A DNA stretch of 64,000 bases, taken from assembly GCF_033546935.1 (NCBI RefSeq), contig NZ_CP137854.1:3906001-3970000 (forward strand), written 5' to 3'. Position numbers and translations under genes: made by a program. This stretch comes from Xylophilus sp. GOD-11R (lineage in GTDB: Bacteria; Pseudomonadota; Gammaproteobacteria; Burkholderiales; Burkholderiaceae_C). Shown here one piece after another: positions 17,307 through 26,082 of this stretch. The stretch's first letter is position 1, and the number at the start of each line of letters is the position of its first letter. Under the pieces are notes generated by a model. That model ran no database searches. It had not been told where the DNA came from and worked only from the letters and a program-made list of their open reading frames with translations.

Positions 17307-19439
17307 ATGATTCCAACGCTCCGCCGCAAGCGCACCGTCGCGCTCCACCCGCTCTCCGTGGCCTTCGCCGCCCTGCTCTGCGAACCGGCGATGGCGCACG
17401 AAGAACTCACCGCCGTCGAGGTCGTCGGCCAGCGCGAATCCTCCGGCTACCACGCCGAAGAAGTCGCGGGCGCCAAGACCGAGCTGCGGGCACACGAGTT
17501 GCCGCAGTCGGTGCGGGTGCTGCCCCGCCAAGCCCTCGACGACCTGGCCGCCACACGGCTGGACGAGGTGCTCGACTACGCCAGCGGTGTCTCGCGCCAG
17601 AACACCGTCGGCGGCCTGACCGACGCCATCGCGATCCGCGGCCTGCCCGGCAACGAAGACACCGGCTTGGCGACGCTGCTCAACGGTTTCTCGGCCAACC
17701 GGGGCTACAACGCGCCGCGCGACCTGGCCGGCGTGGAGCGGATCGAGTTCCTCAAGGGCCCGGCCGCCGCGCTGTACGGCAGCAGCGAGCCAGGCGGCAC
17801 GATCAACGTCGTCTCCAAACGGCCGCTCTGGCGCACCGCCCGCTCGGCCGAGGTGTCGGTCGGCGACCTCGGGCTGCGCCGTGCCGCCGTCGACCTGAGC
17901 GGCCCGATCAGCGAGAACTTCGCCTATCGCCTGAACGTGGCCGCCGAAAAGCGCGACGGCTTCCGTGACTTCGTCGGCTCCGAGCGCCAGGTGGTGGCAC
18001 CGGCCTTCACCTGGAAACTCAGCCGCAGCACGGTGCTGGAATACGTCGGCGAATACCTGAACCACCAGGCGCCGCTCGACCGTGGCGTGGTCGCCGTGAA
18101 CAACCGGCTCGGCGCCATTCCCGCCAGCCGTTTCCTCGGCGAGCCGGCCGACGGCGACGCCACCGCCCGCAACCTGTCGCACCAATTCGCGCTGTCGCAC
18201 GATTTCAATGCCGACTGGCGTGGCCGGCTGGCGGTGTCGCAACGCGAGGCGACCATCAAGGGCTTCTCGACCGAGGCGACCGCACTGCGGGCCGACGGCT
18301 TCCTGACGCGCCAGCGCCGCTACCGCGACTACGGCTCCGACGACGCCGCGGTGCAGGCCGAGCTGCACGGTCGCCTGATGGCCGGCGGCCTGGAACACGA
18401 GTTGCTGGTCGGCGTGGAGGCCTATCGTTTCAAGCTCAACACCTTTCTGCTGCGGGCCAACCCGACCGCCGCCGCGCCCTACGCCATCGACATCTACAAC
18501 CCCGTCTACGGCCAGGCACAGCCGGTGCCGCCGCTCAACACCGACACCCGCGAGGTGCAGCGCAATACCGCGCTTTACCTGCAGGACGCTATCCGGCTGT
18601 CCGAACAATGGCGCCTGGTCGCCGGCGTGCGGCTGGACGCCTACGACCAGTCGCTGGAAAACCGCCGCACCGGCCACCAGACCGGCCAGGAGCCGAACGC
18701 GACCTCGCCGCGCCTGGGCCTGAGCTGGCTGCCCACGCCGCAATGGACGGTGTATGCAAACGCCGGCCGCTCCTTCCGGCCCAACGCCGGATCGGACGCG
18801 GCCGCGAACGGCTTCGACCCCGAAACCGGTCGCTCGCTCGAGCTCGGCGCCAAGTGGGAAAGCGCGGACAAGCGCCTGGGCGCCAGCGCCGCGCTGTTCG
18901 ACATCCGCAAGCGCAACGTGCTCACCGCCGACCCGGCCAACGCCGGCTTCTCGGCCGCCGCCGGCAAAGTGCGCAGCCGGGGCCTGGAATTCGACCTGTC
19001 CGGCCGGCTCAGCCTGCACTGGCGCGTCAGCGCGGCGCTGGCTTTGAACGACGTCGAGATCACCGAAGACAACACGCTGGAAGTGGGCGGCCGGCTGCTC
19101 AATGCCCCGCGGGTCAACGGCAGCGTGCTGGCCTTGTACGAGGACGTGCTTTCCAACGGCCAGCGCTTCGGCGTGGGCGGTGGCGTGGTGCACGTGGGCA
19201 AGCGCCTCGGCGCGCCACGCACCCAGGCCGAGGCGGCTGCCGGCACGCTGGCTTTCGAGCTGCCCGACTACACCACCGCCAAGCTGCTGGCATGGTGGCG
19301 CGTCACGCCCACCATGCGGGTATCGCTCAACGTCGACAACCTCTTCGACAGCACCTACTACGCCAGTTCGTACAACCGCGTCTGGGTGGCGCCGGGCAGC
19401 ACCCGTGCGGTCACGGTCGGCCTGCAGGCGATGTTCTGA
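17307..19439 (+). CDS. TonB-dependent siderophore receptor
   Basis: A 710-residue outer-membrane receptor. A signal peptide (1-30, ending PAMA) is followed by a plug domain. The plug contains ELPQSVRVLPRQALDD, AIAIRGLPGNEDTG and GVERIEFLKGPAAALYGSSE, then GGTINVVSK. The rest is a 22-strand barrel ending in a C-terminal Phe. The plug resembles the FpvA/FhuA-like siderophore class. The stop overlaps the next start (TGATG), so it is translationally coupled to an ABC importer, giving a full envelope-crossing route. I saw no convincing Fur box in the 164 bp upstream. The substrate is unknown; a metallophore or modified peptide is likely. Confidence 0.9.
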   Translation: MIPTLRRKRTVALHPLSVAFAALLCEPAMAHEELTAVEVVGQRESSGYHAEEVAGAKTELRAHELPQSVRVLPRQALDDLAATRLDEVLDYASGVSRQNTVGGLTDAIAIRGLPGNEDTGLATLLNGFSANRGYNAPRDLAGVERIEFLKGPAAALYGSSEPGGTINVVSKRPLWRTARSAEVSVGDLGLRRAAVDLSGPISENFAYRLNVAAEKRDGFRDFVGSERQVVAPAFTWKLSRSTVLEYVGEYLNHQAPLDRGVVAVNNRLGAIPASRFLGEPADGDATARNLSHQFALSHDFNADWRGRLAVSQREATIKGFSTEATALRADGFLTRQRRYRDYGSDDAAVQAELHGRLMAGGLEHELLVGVEAYRFKLNTFLLRANPTAAAPYAIDIYNPVYGQAQPVPPLNTDTREVQRNTALYLQDAIRLSEQWRLVAGVRLDAYDQSLENRRTGHQTGQEPNATSPRLGLSWLPTPQWTVYANAGRSFRPNAGSDAAANGFDPETGRSLELGAKWESADKRLGASAALFDIRKRNVLTADPANAGFSAAAGKVRSRGLEFDLSGRLSLHWRVSAALALNDVEITEDNTLEVGGRLLNAPRVNGSVLALYEDVLSNGQRFGVGGGVVHVGKRLGAPRTQAEAAAGTLAFELPDYTTAKLLAWWRVTPTMRVSLNVDNLFDSTYYASSYNRVWVAPGSTRAVTVGLQAMF

Positions 19440-21025
19440 TGCGCGCCCCCGTCCCGCTCCTCAACCGCCGGCAGGCGCTGCAATGGGCCGCCGCCGGCCT
19501 GGGCGGCATCGGCCTGGGCGCCGGCGCGCAGACCGCGAGGACCGCGAGGACCGCCACACCTGCGGCCGCCGCGCCGCTGCTCATCGTCGGCCCCTGGGAG
19601 ATCTCCGGCCTGGCGCCCGCCAACAGCGGCTACATGTTCACCCGCATGCAGATCGCCGAGACCCTGATGGGCGCGCACGACGACGGCACGCCCGCGCCGG
19701 CCCTGGCCGAGCGCTGGAGCGCGTCGCCCGACGGCCTGACCTGGCAGTTTCAGCTGCGGCCGGCCGCGCGTTTTCACGATGGCACCCCGGTCACCGCCGC
19801 CGCCGTGCTGCCCTGCCTGCACCGGGCGCGGGTCGCGCCTTCGCTGCTGAGCGTGGCGCCCATCGCATCGATCGAGGCCGAGGGCGCGCACATCATCGCG
19901 ATCCGGCTGCTGTCGCCCTACGCCGGCCTGCCTTCGCTGCTGGCGCACAGCAGCACCATGGTGCTGGCACCGTCGAGCTACAACGCCGCCGGACAGGTGC
20001 GCGCCGTGGTCGGCACCGGGCCGTACCGCGCGACCCGGGTCGAGCCGCCGCAGGCCGTCGAAGCCGCCGTGTTCGACCAGTACGACGGCCCGCGCCCGGC
20101 CATCGCGCGCATCCGCTACCTCACCGCCAGCCGCTCCGAAACCCGCGCGCTGATGGCCGAAAGCGCCCAGGCCGACCTGGCCTACGGGCTCGACCCGGTC
20201 AGCATGACGCGGCTGCGCAAGCGCGGGCGGGTGCGCCTGGATACCGTGACCCTGCCGCGCACCGTCATCGTCAAGCTCAACGCCGGCCTTCCTGCGCTGC
20301 GCGATGCGCGCGTGCGCCGTGCGCTCAGCCTGGCCATCGACCGCGACGGCATCGCGCGAGCCTTGCAACGCGACCCCGGACTCGCCGCCGGCCAGCTGTT
20401 TCCACCCATCATGGCCGGCTGGCATGACCCTGCCCTGGCGCCGCTGGCCTTCGACCCCCAGGCCGCCGCGCGCCTGCTGACAGAAGCCGGCTGGCGGCGC
20501 GGCGCGGACGGCCTGCGCGATACCGACGGCCAGCCGCTGCGGCTGGTGCTGCGCACCTTCGTCGACCGGCCCGAACTGCCGGTTTTCGCTACCGCGCTGC
20601 AGGAGCAGTGGCGGCAGGCCGGCATCGCGGTGCGGGTGAGCATCGGCAATTCGGGCGACGTGCCGCTGGGCCACCGCGACGGCAGCCTGGAGCTGGCGCT
20701 GGCCGCGCGCAACTACGGCACGGTGCCCGACCCGGTCGGCACGCTGCTGCAGGACTTCGGACCGCAGGGCGGCGACTGGGGTGCGATGGGCTGGGCCAGC
20801 GACGCGGTCGTGCAGGCCCTGCTCGAACTCGCCCAGGGCCGGCCCGACCCGGCACGCGCCGCCCGGCTGCGCGCGCAGGTCGCCGCCGTGCTGCAGGCCG
20901 AGCTGCCGGTGATTCCGGTCACCTGGTATCGCCAGCAGGTTGCCGTGAGCGCGCGGCTGCGCGGTGTCAGCCTCGACCCGCTGGAGCGTTCCTACCGACT
21001 CGACCGCATGGAGTTCCTGGCATGA
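19439..21025 (+). CDS. ABC transporter substrate-binding protein, family 5 (peptide/nickel)
   Basis: A 528-residue SBP_bac_5 (DppA/NikA-type) protein. The N-terminus NRRQALQWAAAGLGGIG looks like a Tat or Sec signal. Family motifs are ALAERWSASPDGLTWQFQLR, FHDGTPVTAAAV, DARVRRALSLAIDRDGIA and AARLLTEAGWRR. It would bind the periplasmic substrate and deliver it to the two permeases encoded just downstream. It overlaps its upstream neighbour by one base and the next gene by four (ATGA). Confidence 0.92.
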   Translation: MRAPVPLLNRRQALQWAAAGLGGIGLGAGAQTARTARTATPAAAAPLLIVGPWEISGLAPANSGYMFTRMQIAETLMGAHDDGTPAPALAERWSASPDGLTWQFQLRPAARFHDGTPVTAAAVLPCLHRARVAPSLLSVAPIASIEAEGAHIIAIRLLSPYAGLPSLLAHSSTMVLAPSSYNAAGQVRAVVGTGPYRATRVEPPQAVEAAVFDQYDGPRPAIARIRYLTASRSETRALMAESAQADLAYGLDPVSMTRLRKRGRVRLDTVTLPRTVIVKLNAGLPALRDARVRRALSLAIDRDGIARALQRDPGLAAGQLFPPIMAGWHDPALAPLAFDPQAAARLLTEAGWRRGADGLRDTDGQPLRLVLRTFVDRPELPVFATALQEQWRQAGIAVRVSIGNSGDVPLGHRDGSLELALAARNYGTVPDPVGTLLQDFGPQGGDWGAMGWASDAVVQALLELAQGRPDPARAARLRAQVAAVLQAELPVIPVTWYRQQVAVSARLRGVSLDPLERSYRLDRMEFLA

Positions 21026-21990
21026 ATCCACCACGTTCCCCCTGGCTCGCGCTGCTGGTGCGGCGGGGCTTTCAGATCGTCGCGCTGGCGCTGATCGTGG
21101 GCACGCTGTGCTTCTTCATGGCCCGCGCGCTGCCCGGCGACCTCGCCACCCGCATCGCCGCCGGCCGCTACGGCTACGACCTGGTCAACAACGCCGCCGC
21201 CGACGCGGTGCGCGCCGAACTCGGCCTGGACCGACCGCTGTGGCTGGCGCTGCTGCACTGGTGGGGCGACATCGCCCGCTTCGACCTGGGCCTGTCGGTG
21301 GTCTCCGGCAACACGGTGTGGAGCGCGGTCGCGCACCACCTGGAAAGCACCCTGGAACTGTCGGTCGCCTCGCTCGTCGTGGCCGCGCTGGTGGGCCTGC
21401 CGGCGGGCATCTGGTCCGGCCTGCATGCCGGCGGCTGGATCGACCGGGCCACGCTCGCCGTGGCCGTCGTGCTGCGGGCCACGCCCTCGTTCCTGCTGGC
21501 AGTGCTGCTGATGGTCGGGTTGGCGGTGCAGCTCGACTGGGTTCCGGTGGCCGGCGACGAGGACCACGGCAGCCTGATCCTGCCCGCCCTCACCCTGGGC
21601 CTGGGCCTGGCCGCCGGACTGGCGCGGGTGACACGCGCGGCCATGCGCGAGGCCGCCGCATCGCCCTCGTTCGAATTCGCGCGGGTCAAGGGCCTGAGCG
21701 ACTGGCAGGCGCTGGTACGCCACGGGCTGCGGCAGGCGGCCGTGCCGGTGGTCGCCTACCTGGGCGTGCATGCGGTCTTTCTGGTCGAAGGAGCCGTCGT
21801 GGTCGAGACGCTCTTCGCCTGGCCCGGTGTCGGCCACGCGCTGGTGCATGCGGTCTTCGGCCGCGACGTGCCGATGATCCAGGGCACCGCCCTGAGCATG
21901 GGCCTGCTGTTCGTGCTGTTCAACCTGGCGGTCGACGCCACCTGCCTGGCGCTGGACCCGCGCCGCCGCCATACCGGAGCCGCCGCATGA
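21022..21990 (+). CDS. ABC transporter permease (DppB/NikB-type)
   Basis: A 322-residue inner-membrane permease with about six helices. The EAA loop is visible as RAAMREAAASPSFEFARVKG followed by LSDWQALVRHGLRQA. The periplasmic loop after helix 1 (LPGDLATRIAAGRYG) fits the family. It overlaps both neighbours by four bases, consistent with a tightly coupled import operon. Confidence 0.92.
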   Translation: MNPPRSPWLALLVRRGFQIVALALIVGTLCFFMARALPGDLATRIAAGRYGYDLVNNAAADAVRAELGLDRPLWLALLHWWGDIARFDLGLSVVSGNTVWSAVAHHLESTLELSVASLVVAALVGLPAGIWSGLHAGGWIDRATLAVAVVLRATPSFLLAVLLMVGLAVQLDWVPVAGDEDHGSLILPALTLGLGLAAGLARVTRAAMREAAASPSFEFARVKGLSDWQALVRHGLRQAAVPVVAYLGVHAVFLVEGAVVVETLFAWPGVGHALVHAVFGRDVPMIQGTALSMGLLFVLFNLAVDATCLALDPRRRHTGAAA

Positions 21991-22820
21991 GCGCCGTCCT
22001 CGACATTCCCGTGCTGGCCGAACGCGCGCAGCGCCAGCGTTCCTGGCGTCGCAACGCCGGCTTCGGCGTGATGCTGACGGTGGCCGCCTTCGCCATCGCC
22101 GGACCGGCGCTCGTCGGCATCGACCCGGCGGTGCAGACGCTGTCCGACACCCTCGCGCCACCCGGCCCGGGCGACTGGCTCGGCAAGGACGTGCTGGGCC
22201 GCAGCGCGCTGGCCCGGCTCGCGTACGCAGCGCAGCTGTCGCTCGGACTCGCATTGCTGTCGGCCGTCACCGCCGCCGTGCCCGGCGTGCTGCTGGGCAT
22301 CGCCGCGAGCTGGTGCGGCGGGCGTCTCGACCGTGCGCTGGCCCTGCTGGCCGACGCGGTGCTGTCGGTGCCCGGGCTGCTGCTGGTGCTGCTCTTCGCG
22401 GCCATCGCGCCGGGGCGGCACTGGGCGCTCTACGTGGGGCTGTCGCTGTCGCTGTGGGTCGAATATTTCCGCGTGTCGCGCGCGGCGGCCCGCTCGGTGC
22501 TGCACAGCGATGCGGTGCAGGCTTCCGGACTGCTGGGCTTCGGGCCGGCCCACATCCTGGCGCGCCACCTGCTGCCGGCACTGATGCCGGTACTGGCCAC
22601 GCTGTTGGCCTTCAGCGCGGCGCAGGCGGTGCTGGCGCTGGCCGCGCTCGGCTTCATCGGCGTCGGCCTGCAGCCGCCCGCGCCCGAGCTCGGCTTGATG
22701 ATGATCGAGTCGCTTCCCTACTACGACGAGGCGCCCTGGCTCATCGCCGCGCCGGTCGTCTTGCTGATGCTGCTGGTGCTGGGCATGACGCTGCTGGCCG
22801 GCGACGGAGACACCGCATGA
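21987..22820 (+). CDS. ABC transporter permease (DppC/NikC-type)
   Basis: A 277-residue permease with about six helices and the N-terminal DppC-type segment (TLAPPGPGDWLGKDVLGRSA, the usual GTDxLGRD region). The EAA loop is SRAAARSVLHSDAVQASGLL. It forms the heterodimeric channel with the preceding gene product. Confidence 0.92.
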   Translation: MSAVLDIPVLAERAQRQRSWRRNAGFGVMLTVAAFAIAGPALVGIDPAVQTLSDTLAPPGPGDWLGKDVLGRSALARLAYAAQLSLGLALLSAVTAAVPGVLLGIAASWCGGRLDRALALLADAVLSVPGLLLVLLFAAIAPGRHWALYVGLSLSLWVEYFRVSRAAARSVLHSDAVQASGLLGFGPAHILARHLLPALMPVLATLLAFSAAQAVLALAALGFIGVGLQPPAPELGLMMIESLPYYDEAPWLIAAPVVLLMLLVLGMTLLAGDGDTA

Positions 22821-24253
22821 GCCCGAGCTCCCGCGACCCGCTGCTGGCCGTCGAAGGCCTGTCGGTCCACGTCGGCCGCCGCGCCTTGCTGCGCGAGGTG
22901 AGCTTCTGCCTGCGCCCGGGCGAATCGCTGACCCTGCTTGGCGAGAGCGGCGCCGGCAAGTCGCTGATGGCACAGGCGGTCATCGGCAACCTGCCGGCCG
23001 CGCTCACCGCCGGCGGCTCGGTGCTGGTGGACGGCCGCCGCAGCCGCGCCGACGACCACCGCGCCCGCCGCGCGCTCTGGGGCCGCAGCCTGGCGCTGTT
23101 GCCGCAGGAGCCCGCGCTGGCGCTCGACCCGCTGATGCGGGTGGCGCGGCAGTGGCACGAGTCGCTGTCGCTGGTGCGCGGCATGGGCTCGTCACCGGCC
23201 CGTGCGACGACTGCCGAAGGCCTGCGCGCCGCCGGGCTGCGAGATGCCGGCGGCCACTACCCCTGGCAGCTGTCGGGCGGCATGGCCCAGCGCGCGGCCG
23301 CCGGCATCGCCATGGCCGGCGGCGCCCGGGTGCTGCTGGCCGACGAGCCCACCAAGGGCCTCGACGCCCACTGGCGCGACCGCACGGTCGAGCTCCTGCA
23401 ATCGGTGCAGCGGGCCGGTGGCTGCGTGGTCGTCATCACCCACGACCTGCGCGTGGCCCGTGCGCTTGGCGGCCAGTTGATGGTGCTGCGCGGCGGCGAA
23501 GTGGTGGAACACGGCGGCACCGAACAGGTGCTGGCAAGGCCCACGCACGCCTTCACCCGGCAGCTCATCGCGGCCGATCCGGCGCATTGGCCGATCCGCA
23601 CCGCGCCCGCTCCCGGCGGTCCCTTGCTGGAGGCGCGCGCCCTGTCCAAGCGCTACGGCAGCCAGGTGCTGTTCGACGCGGTGGACCTGCGGGTGCGTGG
23701 CGGCGAACGCCTGTCGGTGCAGGGGCCGAGCGGCACCGGCAAGAGCACGCTGGGCAACGTGCTGCTGGGCTTGAGCCATGCCGACCACGGCACGCTTCAC
23801 CGCGCCGACGGCCTGTCGCCCACCGCCTTTCAGAAGCTCTACCAGGACCCGGCCGCGTCGTTCGCGCCGCGTGCCAGCCTCCGCACGTCCTTGCGCGACG
23901 TGGCCCTGCGCCACGGCGCCGGCTGGAACACCGTCGAGCAACGGCTCGAGCGCCTCGGCGTGGCCGGCGACCTGCTCGCGCGCCGGCCCTCGGAAGTCTC
24001 CGGCGGCGAATTGCAGCGCATCGCCCTGGCGCGGGTGCTCATCACCCGCCCCGCATTGCTGTTCGCCGACGAGCCCACCTCGCGGCTCGACCCGGTGACC
24101 CAGCAGCAAGGCATGGCGGTGCTGCTCGACGCGCTAGACGACTCCGGCGCCGCGCTGCTGCTGGTGACGCACGACGAGGACATCGCCCGCGCCGTGGGCG
24201 GCGCCACGCTGCGGCTGGGCGCGCGACAGCAGCCGGCGGCGATGGCGGCCTGA
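22817..24253 (+). CDS. Fused double-ATPase of a peptide/nickel-type ABC importer
   Basis: A 478-residue protein carrying two ATP-binding cassettes in one chain, equivalent to a DppD-DppF or NikD-NikE fusion. The first has Walker A GESGAGKS, signature LSGGM and Walker B VLLADEPT; the second has GPSGTGKS, VSGGE and LLFADEPT. Both sets look functional. The second half is compact and lacks the usual C-terminal oligopeptide extension. It is the last gene of the overlapping transporter set; a gamma-glutamyltransferase-family gene follows after 74 bp. Confidence 0.92.
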   Translation: MSPSSRDPLLAVEGLSVHVGRRALLREVSFCLRPGESLTLLGESGAGKSLMAQAVIGNLPAALTAGGSVLVDGRRSRADDHRARRALWGRSLALLPQEPALALDPLMRVARQWHESLSLVRGMGSSPARATTAEGLRAAGLRDAGGHYPWQLSGGMAQRAAAGIAMAGGARVLLADEPTKGLDAHWRDRTVELLQSVQRAGGCVVVITHDLRVARALGGQLMVLRGGEVVEHGGTEQVLARPTHAFTRQLIAADPAHWPIRTAPAPGGPLLEARALSKRYGSQVLFDAVDLRVRGGERLSVQGPSGTGKSTLGNVLLGLSHADHGTLHRADGLSPTAFQKLYQDPAASFAPRASLRTSLRDVALRHGAGWNTVEQRLERLGVAGDLLARRPSEVSGGELQRIALARVLITRPALLFADEPTSRLDPVTQQQGMAVLLDALDDSGAALLLVTHDEDIARAVGGATLRLGARQQPAAMAA

Positions 24254-24327
24254 CCGTCTGCGGTGTCTGCCCGCGGGTCGCGCCGGATAATTACGGTGCC
24301 ATTCCAACGAGACAAAGACCGCAGCGC

Positions 24328-25923
24328 ATGAACACCGCCCTTCCCTTTTCGTCCGGCCGCCAGCCGGTCCTGGCACGCAACATCGTGTCGACCTCCCAGC
24401 CTCTGGCCGCGCAGGCCGGCGCCGCCGTCTTCGCCCGGGGCGGCAACGCCATCGACGCCGCGCTGGCCGCCGCCATCTGCCTGACCGTCGTCGAGCCGGT
24501 CATGAACGGCATCGGCGGCGACGCCTTCGCGCTGGTCTGGGACGGCGACCGGCTGCACGGCCTCAACGCCTCCGGCCGCGCGCCCCGTGCCTGGAGCGCC
24601 GAGCGTTTCGCGCACCTCCCGCAGATGCCGCGCAATGGCTGGGACACCGTCACCGTGCCCGGTGGCGTGGCGGCCTGGAAGGCGCTGTCCGAGCGCTTCG
24701 GCGCCCTGCCCTTCGAAGACCTGTTCCGCGACGCGATCCGCCATGCGCGCGACGGCTTTCCGGTCAGCCCGGTGATCGCCCGGCAGTGGAAACAGGCCGT
24801 GGCCGACCTCGGCCACCAGCCGGGTTTCGGCGCCTTCACCATCGACGGCCGCGCGCCCGAGGCCGGCGAGATCTGGCGCATGCCCGACCAGGCCGACACC
24901 CTGGCCGACATCGCCGCGACCGGTACCGAATCGTTCTACCGCGGCCGCCTGGCGCAGGCCGTGGCCGACTTCGCGCGCCAGCACGGCGCCGGGCTGGCGC
25001 TGGAAGATCTGGCCGACCATGCGGTGGAATGGGTCGAGCCGATCGCCACCACCTTCGGCGATCGCACGGTCTACGAGATTCCGCCCAACGGCCAGGGCAT
25101 CGCCGCGCTCATCGCGATCGGGCTGCTGGAGCATTTGCCGGCCTATCGCGACACGGCGGCAGGTTCGGCGGCGCGCATGCACCTGGAGATCGAGGCGATG
25201 CGGCTGGCCTTCGCCGACCTGTATGCGCATGTCGCCGATGCCGATCACATGCGGGTCAGTGCTGCCCAGCTGCTGGATCCGGCGTATCTCCGTGCGCGGG
25301 CGGCACGCATCGATCCGGCGCGGGCGGGGGCGCATCCGGCGGGGCAGCCTGCGAGCGGTGGGACGGTGTATCTCTGTGCGGCCGATGCGCAGGGGCGGAT
25401 GGTGTCGTTCATCCAGAGCAACTTCAAGGGGTTCGGGTCGGGGGTGGTGGTGCCGGGGACGGGGATCTCGCTGCACAACCGGGGGATGGGATTCGTGACT
25501 TCCGCCGGGCATCCGAACCAGGTGGCGGGGGGCAAGCGGCCGATGCACAGCATCATTCCTGCTTTCACCATGCGGGGCGGGAAGCCGCACATGGCCTTCG
25601 GGGTGATGGGCGGGAACATGCAGGCGCAAGGGCATTTGCAGATGACCCTGCGGGAAGCGGTCGAGGGGCTCAATCCGCAGGCCTGTTCGGATGCGCCTCG
25701 TTGGCGGATCGACGATTCAGGGGCTTTGACGGTGGAGCACACCGTTGCCGGGGACGTGGTCGAGGGGCTTCGGGCCCTGGGGCATGCGCCTGTGGTGGCG
25801 GGGGCCGATAGTCTGGACTTCGGGAGCGCTCAGGTGATTTGTCGGCTGGATGTTGGCGACGGGGGGGTGGCCTATGTGGCGGGGTCGGATCACCGGAGGG
25901 ATGGGCAGGCGGTGGGGTGGTAG
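24328..25923 (+). CDS. Gamma-glutamyltransferase family protein
   Basis: A 531-residue Ntn-hydrolase of the GGT family, self-cleaved in characterised members. Motifs are GGNAIDAALAAAICLTVVEP, NGIGGDAFALVWDG, TVPGGVAAW, and the cleavage region SGGTVYLCAAD (candidate nucleophile Thr346). PMHSIIPAF and MGGNMQAQGHLQ follow. There is no signal peptide, unlike E. coli Ggt, so it may act in the cytosol on imported gamma-glutamyl compounds. It shares direction with the TonB/ABC import genes. From about 25230 on, third codon positions shift strongly to G, unlike the first two thirds of the gene. Confidence 0.88.
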   Translation: MNTALPFSSGRQPVLARNIVSTSQPLAAQAGAAVFARGGNAIDAALAAAICLTVVEPVMNGIGGDAFALVWDGDRLHGLNASGRAPRAWSAERFAHLPQMPRNGWDTVTVPGGVAAWKALSERFGALPFEDLFRDAIRHARDGFPVSPVIARQWKQAVADLGHQPGFGAFTIDGRAPEAGEIWRMPDQADTLADIAATGTESFYRGRLAQAVADFARQHGAGLALEDLADHAVEWVEPIATTFGDRTVYEIPPNGQGIAALIAIGLLEHLPAYRDTAAGSAARMHLEIEAMRLAFADLYAHVADADHMRVSAAQLLDPAYLRARAARIDPARAGAHPAGQPASGGTVYLCAADAQGRMVSFIQSNFKGFGSGVVVPGTGISLHNRGMGFVTSAGHPNQVAGGKRPMHSIIPAFTMRGGKPHMAFGVMGGNMQAQGHLQMTLREAVEGLNPQACSDAPRWRIDDSGALTVEHTVAGDVVEGLRALGHAPVVAGADSLDFGSAQVICRLDVGDGGVAYVAGSDHRRDGQAVGW

Positions 25924-25975
25924 GTGGGCCTTTGTCTGGCCTTTGCCCGGCCGTGGCCGGGTGATGCTTGTTTGT

Positions 25976-26050
25976 TTTTCTTCTCGCTCCCGAGGGTAGG
26001 TCTGGGGGCTCGCGCGCCCTAGCTCCACCCTACGAACAGTAGAAGAAAAG
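25976..26050. repeat. Nested palindromic element, family 2 (copy A)
   Basis: Outer arms TTTTCTTCT (25976-25984) and AGAAGAAAAG (26041-26050) enclose an inner imperfect pair (GAGGGTAGG with CCACCCTAC) and a central GGGGGCTCGCGCGCC (26004-26018). The second copy at 51845-51921 has the same arms, but the central 15 bp is its exact reverse complement. It lies between the stops of convergent genes. Confidence 0.75.
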
Positions 26051-26082
26051 AAGCAAGGCCAGCTCAGCCAGAGCAGCAAATC

